Part shown: positions 62,888-64,000 of the stretch, one piece after another
How the letters are laid out: every line of letters starts with the position of its first letter
How positions within the stretch are numbered: position 1 is the stretch's first letter
Source of the DNA: an uncultured Blautia sp.
Lineage (GTDB): Bacteria; Bacillota; Clostridia; Lachnospirales; Lachnospiraceae
Assembly: GCF_947654165.1 (NCBI RefSeq)
Contig: NZ_CANTKB010000002.1
Span: 124,001 to 188,000, forward strand
Reading direction: 5' to 3'
DNA: 64,000 nucleotides
Notes under the pieces: model-generated
What the model was told of the DNA's origin: nothing
Databases searched by the model: none
The model's input: only the letters and a program-made list of their open reading frames with translations
Position numbers and translations under genes: made by a program

Positions 62888-63742
62888 ATGAAGGATAGTA
62901 ATAAATATAAAGTATATAGAGCCTTTACTGCTGTAGGCAGATGGATATTATTTGCAATCGTTGCCTTTTTGATATTATTCCCTGTTCTATGGATTTTTAT
63001 ATCATCTATTACACCGCCAGGGGAATTGTTTAAAATGCCTATTGATTATATCCCAGATCATCCTACACTGGACAGTTACAAATTTCTTATAGAAAATGTA
63101 GGGCTTTTAGAAAAAATTGGGAATACCGTTTTAATTGTAGGGATTACCATTGTGGTCAGTACGGTTTTGTGTGCTATGGCGGCATACGGATTTTCCAGAT
63201 TTAATACAAAAGGTGTAAGTATTGCCTTTGCATTTATTATTGCAACCATGCTGATTCCTGAAGTTGTAACAGCAAGACCACTGTATGAGTTTATGAGAGC
63301 AGTGGGATTGTATGATACATATCAGGGCTTAATTATTCTTTATATCAGTGCAGTTATTCCATTTACTGTATTAATTTTAAAGAATTTTGCAGCGGAGATT
63401 CCGGTATCATTGGAAGAGGCAGCAGCCATAGACGGAGCAAATTTTGTACAAAGATTGTTCAGAGTTGTGTTGCCGCTAATGAAACCTGCGATTGCCACAG
63501 TTTGTATTATTAATTTTATTACCTGTTTGAACAACTTTTTTACACCGCTGTATTATTCTAATGATATACAGGTGTTATCTGTTGCGATCGTGCAGCTACC
63601 GCTCAGAGATAATATGTATGGTGTGCCTTGGGATTTGGTAAGTGCTATGGGATGGATTATTTTGTTACCTATTATTATTTTTGTAGCAATCTTTGAGAAA
63701 CAGATTATGGATGGTATAATGGCAGGAGGAGTAAAAGCTTGA
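62888..63742 (+). CDS. Sugar ABC transporter permease, second locus (MalG type)
   Basis: 284 residues, AGGAGG upstream. Six membrane helices, EAA loop SLEEAAAIDGANFVQRLFRVVLP, C-terminus KQIMDGIMAGGVKA. It pairs with the preceding permease; no ATPase is encoded nearby, so a shared MsmX-type ATPase is expected. Confidence 0.95.
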   Translation: MKDSNKYKVYRAFTAVGRWILFAIVAFLILFPVLWIFISSITPPGELFKMPIDYIPDHPTLDSYKFLIENVGLLEKIGNTVLIVGITIVVSTVLCAMAAYGFSRFNTKGVSIAFAFIIATMLIPEVVTARPLYEFMRAVGLYDTYQGLIILYISAVIPFTVLILKNFAAEIPVSLEEAAAIDGANFVQRLFRVVLPLMKPAIATVCIINFITCLNNFFTPLYYSNDIQVLSVAIVQLPLRDNMYGVPWDLVSAMGWIILLPIIIFVAIFEKQIMDGIMAGGVKA

Positions 63743-63772
63743 TTCTGCTAAGAGCTTAAAAAGGAGGATATG

Positions 63773-64000
63773 ATGATGTACTACGATTTTGGAGGAAGTT
63801 TAGGAAATTTACCATTGGCGAAACATAGGAAAAGCCGTGCAATTAATGCAGAAAACCCAAAAGGAGAAAAAGGGAAAGGTGGTATGGCATCCAGTGATTT
63901 AGGACCTTCCAGAAAAGGAAGCCCATGCCTTAGGGATATTTTAAGTGGTCAGACAGTGACACTTGCAGAGATAGATGGGCCAGGTACAATTAATCATATT
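63773..64000 (+). CDS. GH172-like (DUF2961) glycoside hydrolase, 5' part
   Basis: Runs off the right edge after 76 codons. After AAGGAGG come three in-frame ATGs (63770, 63773, 63776); 63773 or 63776 has the best spacing. The visible stretch SRAINAENPKGEKGKGG ... LGPSRKGSPCLRDI ... TVTLAEIDGPGTINHI is the N-terminal signature of DUF2961, now GH172, whose characterised members act on fructofuranosyl or arabinofuranosyl linkages. No signal peptide, so it acts on imported sugar. Links the second transporter to a fructan- or arabinan-derived substrate. Confidence 0.8.
   Translation, partial: MMYYDFGGSLGNLPLAKHRKSRAINAENPKGEKGKGGMASSDLGPSRKGSPCLRDILSGQTVTLAEIDGPGTINHI

Overview
The window looks like chromosomal DNA from a low-GC, anaerobic gut Firmicute, most probably of the Lachnospiraceae (Clostridium cluster XIVa). 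The reasons are strong AGGAGG-type ribosome binding sites, A/T-rich intergenic DNA with classic intrinsic terminators, two YesM/YesN-type sugar regulators beside CUT1-type ABC transporters, a GH172-like (DUF2961) gene, and an anaerobic siroheme/4Fe-4S reductase. I cannot name the species.

Left part, about 1-13.4 kb (accessory). Positions 9-7913 hold a compact co-directional cluster: two unknown proteins, a membrane-anchored J-like/TPR protein, an FtsK/SpoIIIE (EssC-like) ATPase, four helical proteins of 84-93 aa, an Hsp70 paralogue without the usual C-terminal lid, and a GrpE-like exchange factor. It is followed by an unusual split two-component system: a 7TM pseudokinase, an active soluble kinase and a LuxR-type regulator. 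I regard this Hsp70-J-GrpE-FtsK set as the best candidate for an undescribed system. After it comes a two-gene module: a DUF4869-like protein and a P-loop ATPase with a possible TOPRIM-like C-terminus.

13.4-22.6 kb is a plasmid-like integrated element lying between two 3' fragments of a tRNA-Arg(CCU)-like gene. It encodes ParB-ParA-ParB, a RepA-type initiator, a small membrane protein, a frameshifted helix-turn-helix protein, a tyrosine integrase, and an HTH-AAA-ATPase/PD-(D/E)XK fusion. The fusion gene is flanked by 28-bp repeats and carries an in-frame palindromic insertion. Neither tRNA fragment is a whole tRNA, so the region may be a stack of successive insertions, with the intact tRNA outside the window. 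A decayed guanine deaminase lies just to the right.

22.7-44 kb is more ordinary. It has a GNAT acetyltransferase, an OmpR/HK pair with a FtsX-type ABC exporter, and a complete carbohydrate locus (YesN/YesM, binding protein, two permeases, two Gfo/Idh/MocA oxidoreductases, a TIM-barrel isomerase). Then come a cardiolipin synthase, a c-di-GMP phosphodiesterase with two degenerate GGDEF domains, and the remnant of a GGDEF gene.

43.7-50.4 kb holds a LysR regulator divergent from a CoA-disulfide-reductase/rhodanese flavoprotein and a siroheme ferredoxin-type reductase, then an HD hydrolase and a MATE exporter. Two intergenic regions share an unusual family of short repeats in alternating orientation. 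50.4-55.2 kb is the dTDP-L-rhamnose operon (rfbABDC), whose promoter has a MerR-type architecture (19-bp spacer containing a perfect palindrome), next to a MerR-methyltransferase fusion. 55.4-64 kb has a second AAA-ATPase/PD-(D/E)XK gene and a second YesN/YesM sugar ABC locus that runs off the right edge into a GH172-like gene.
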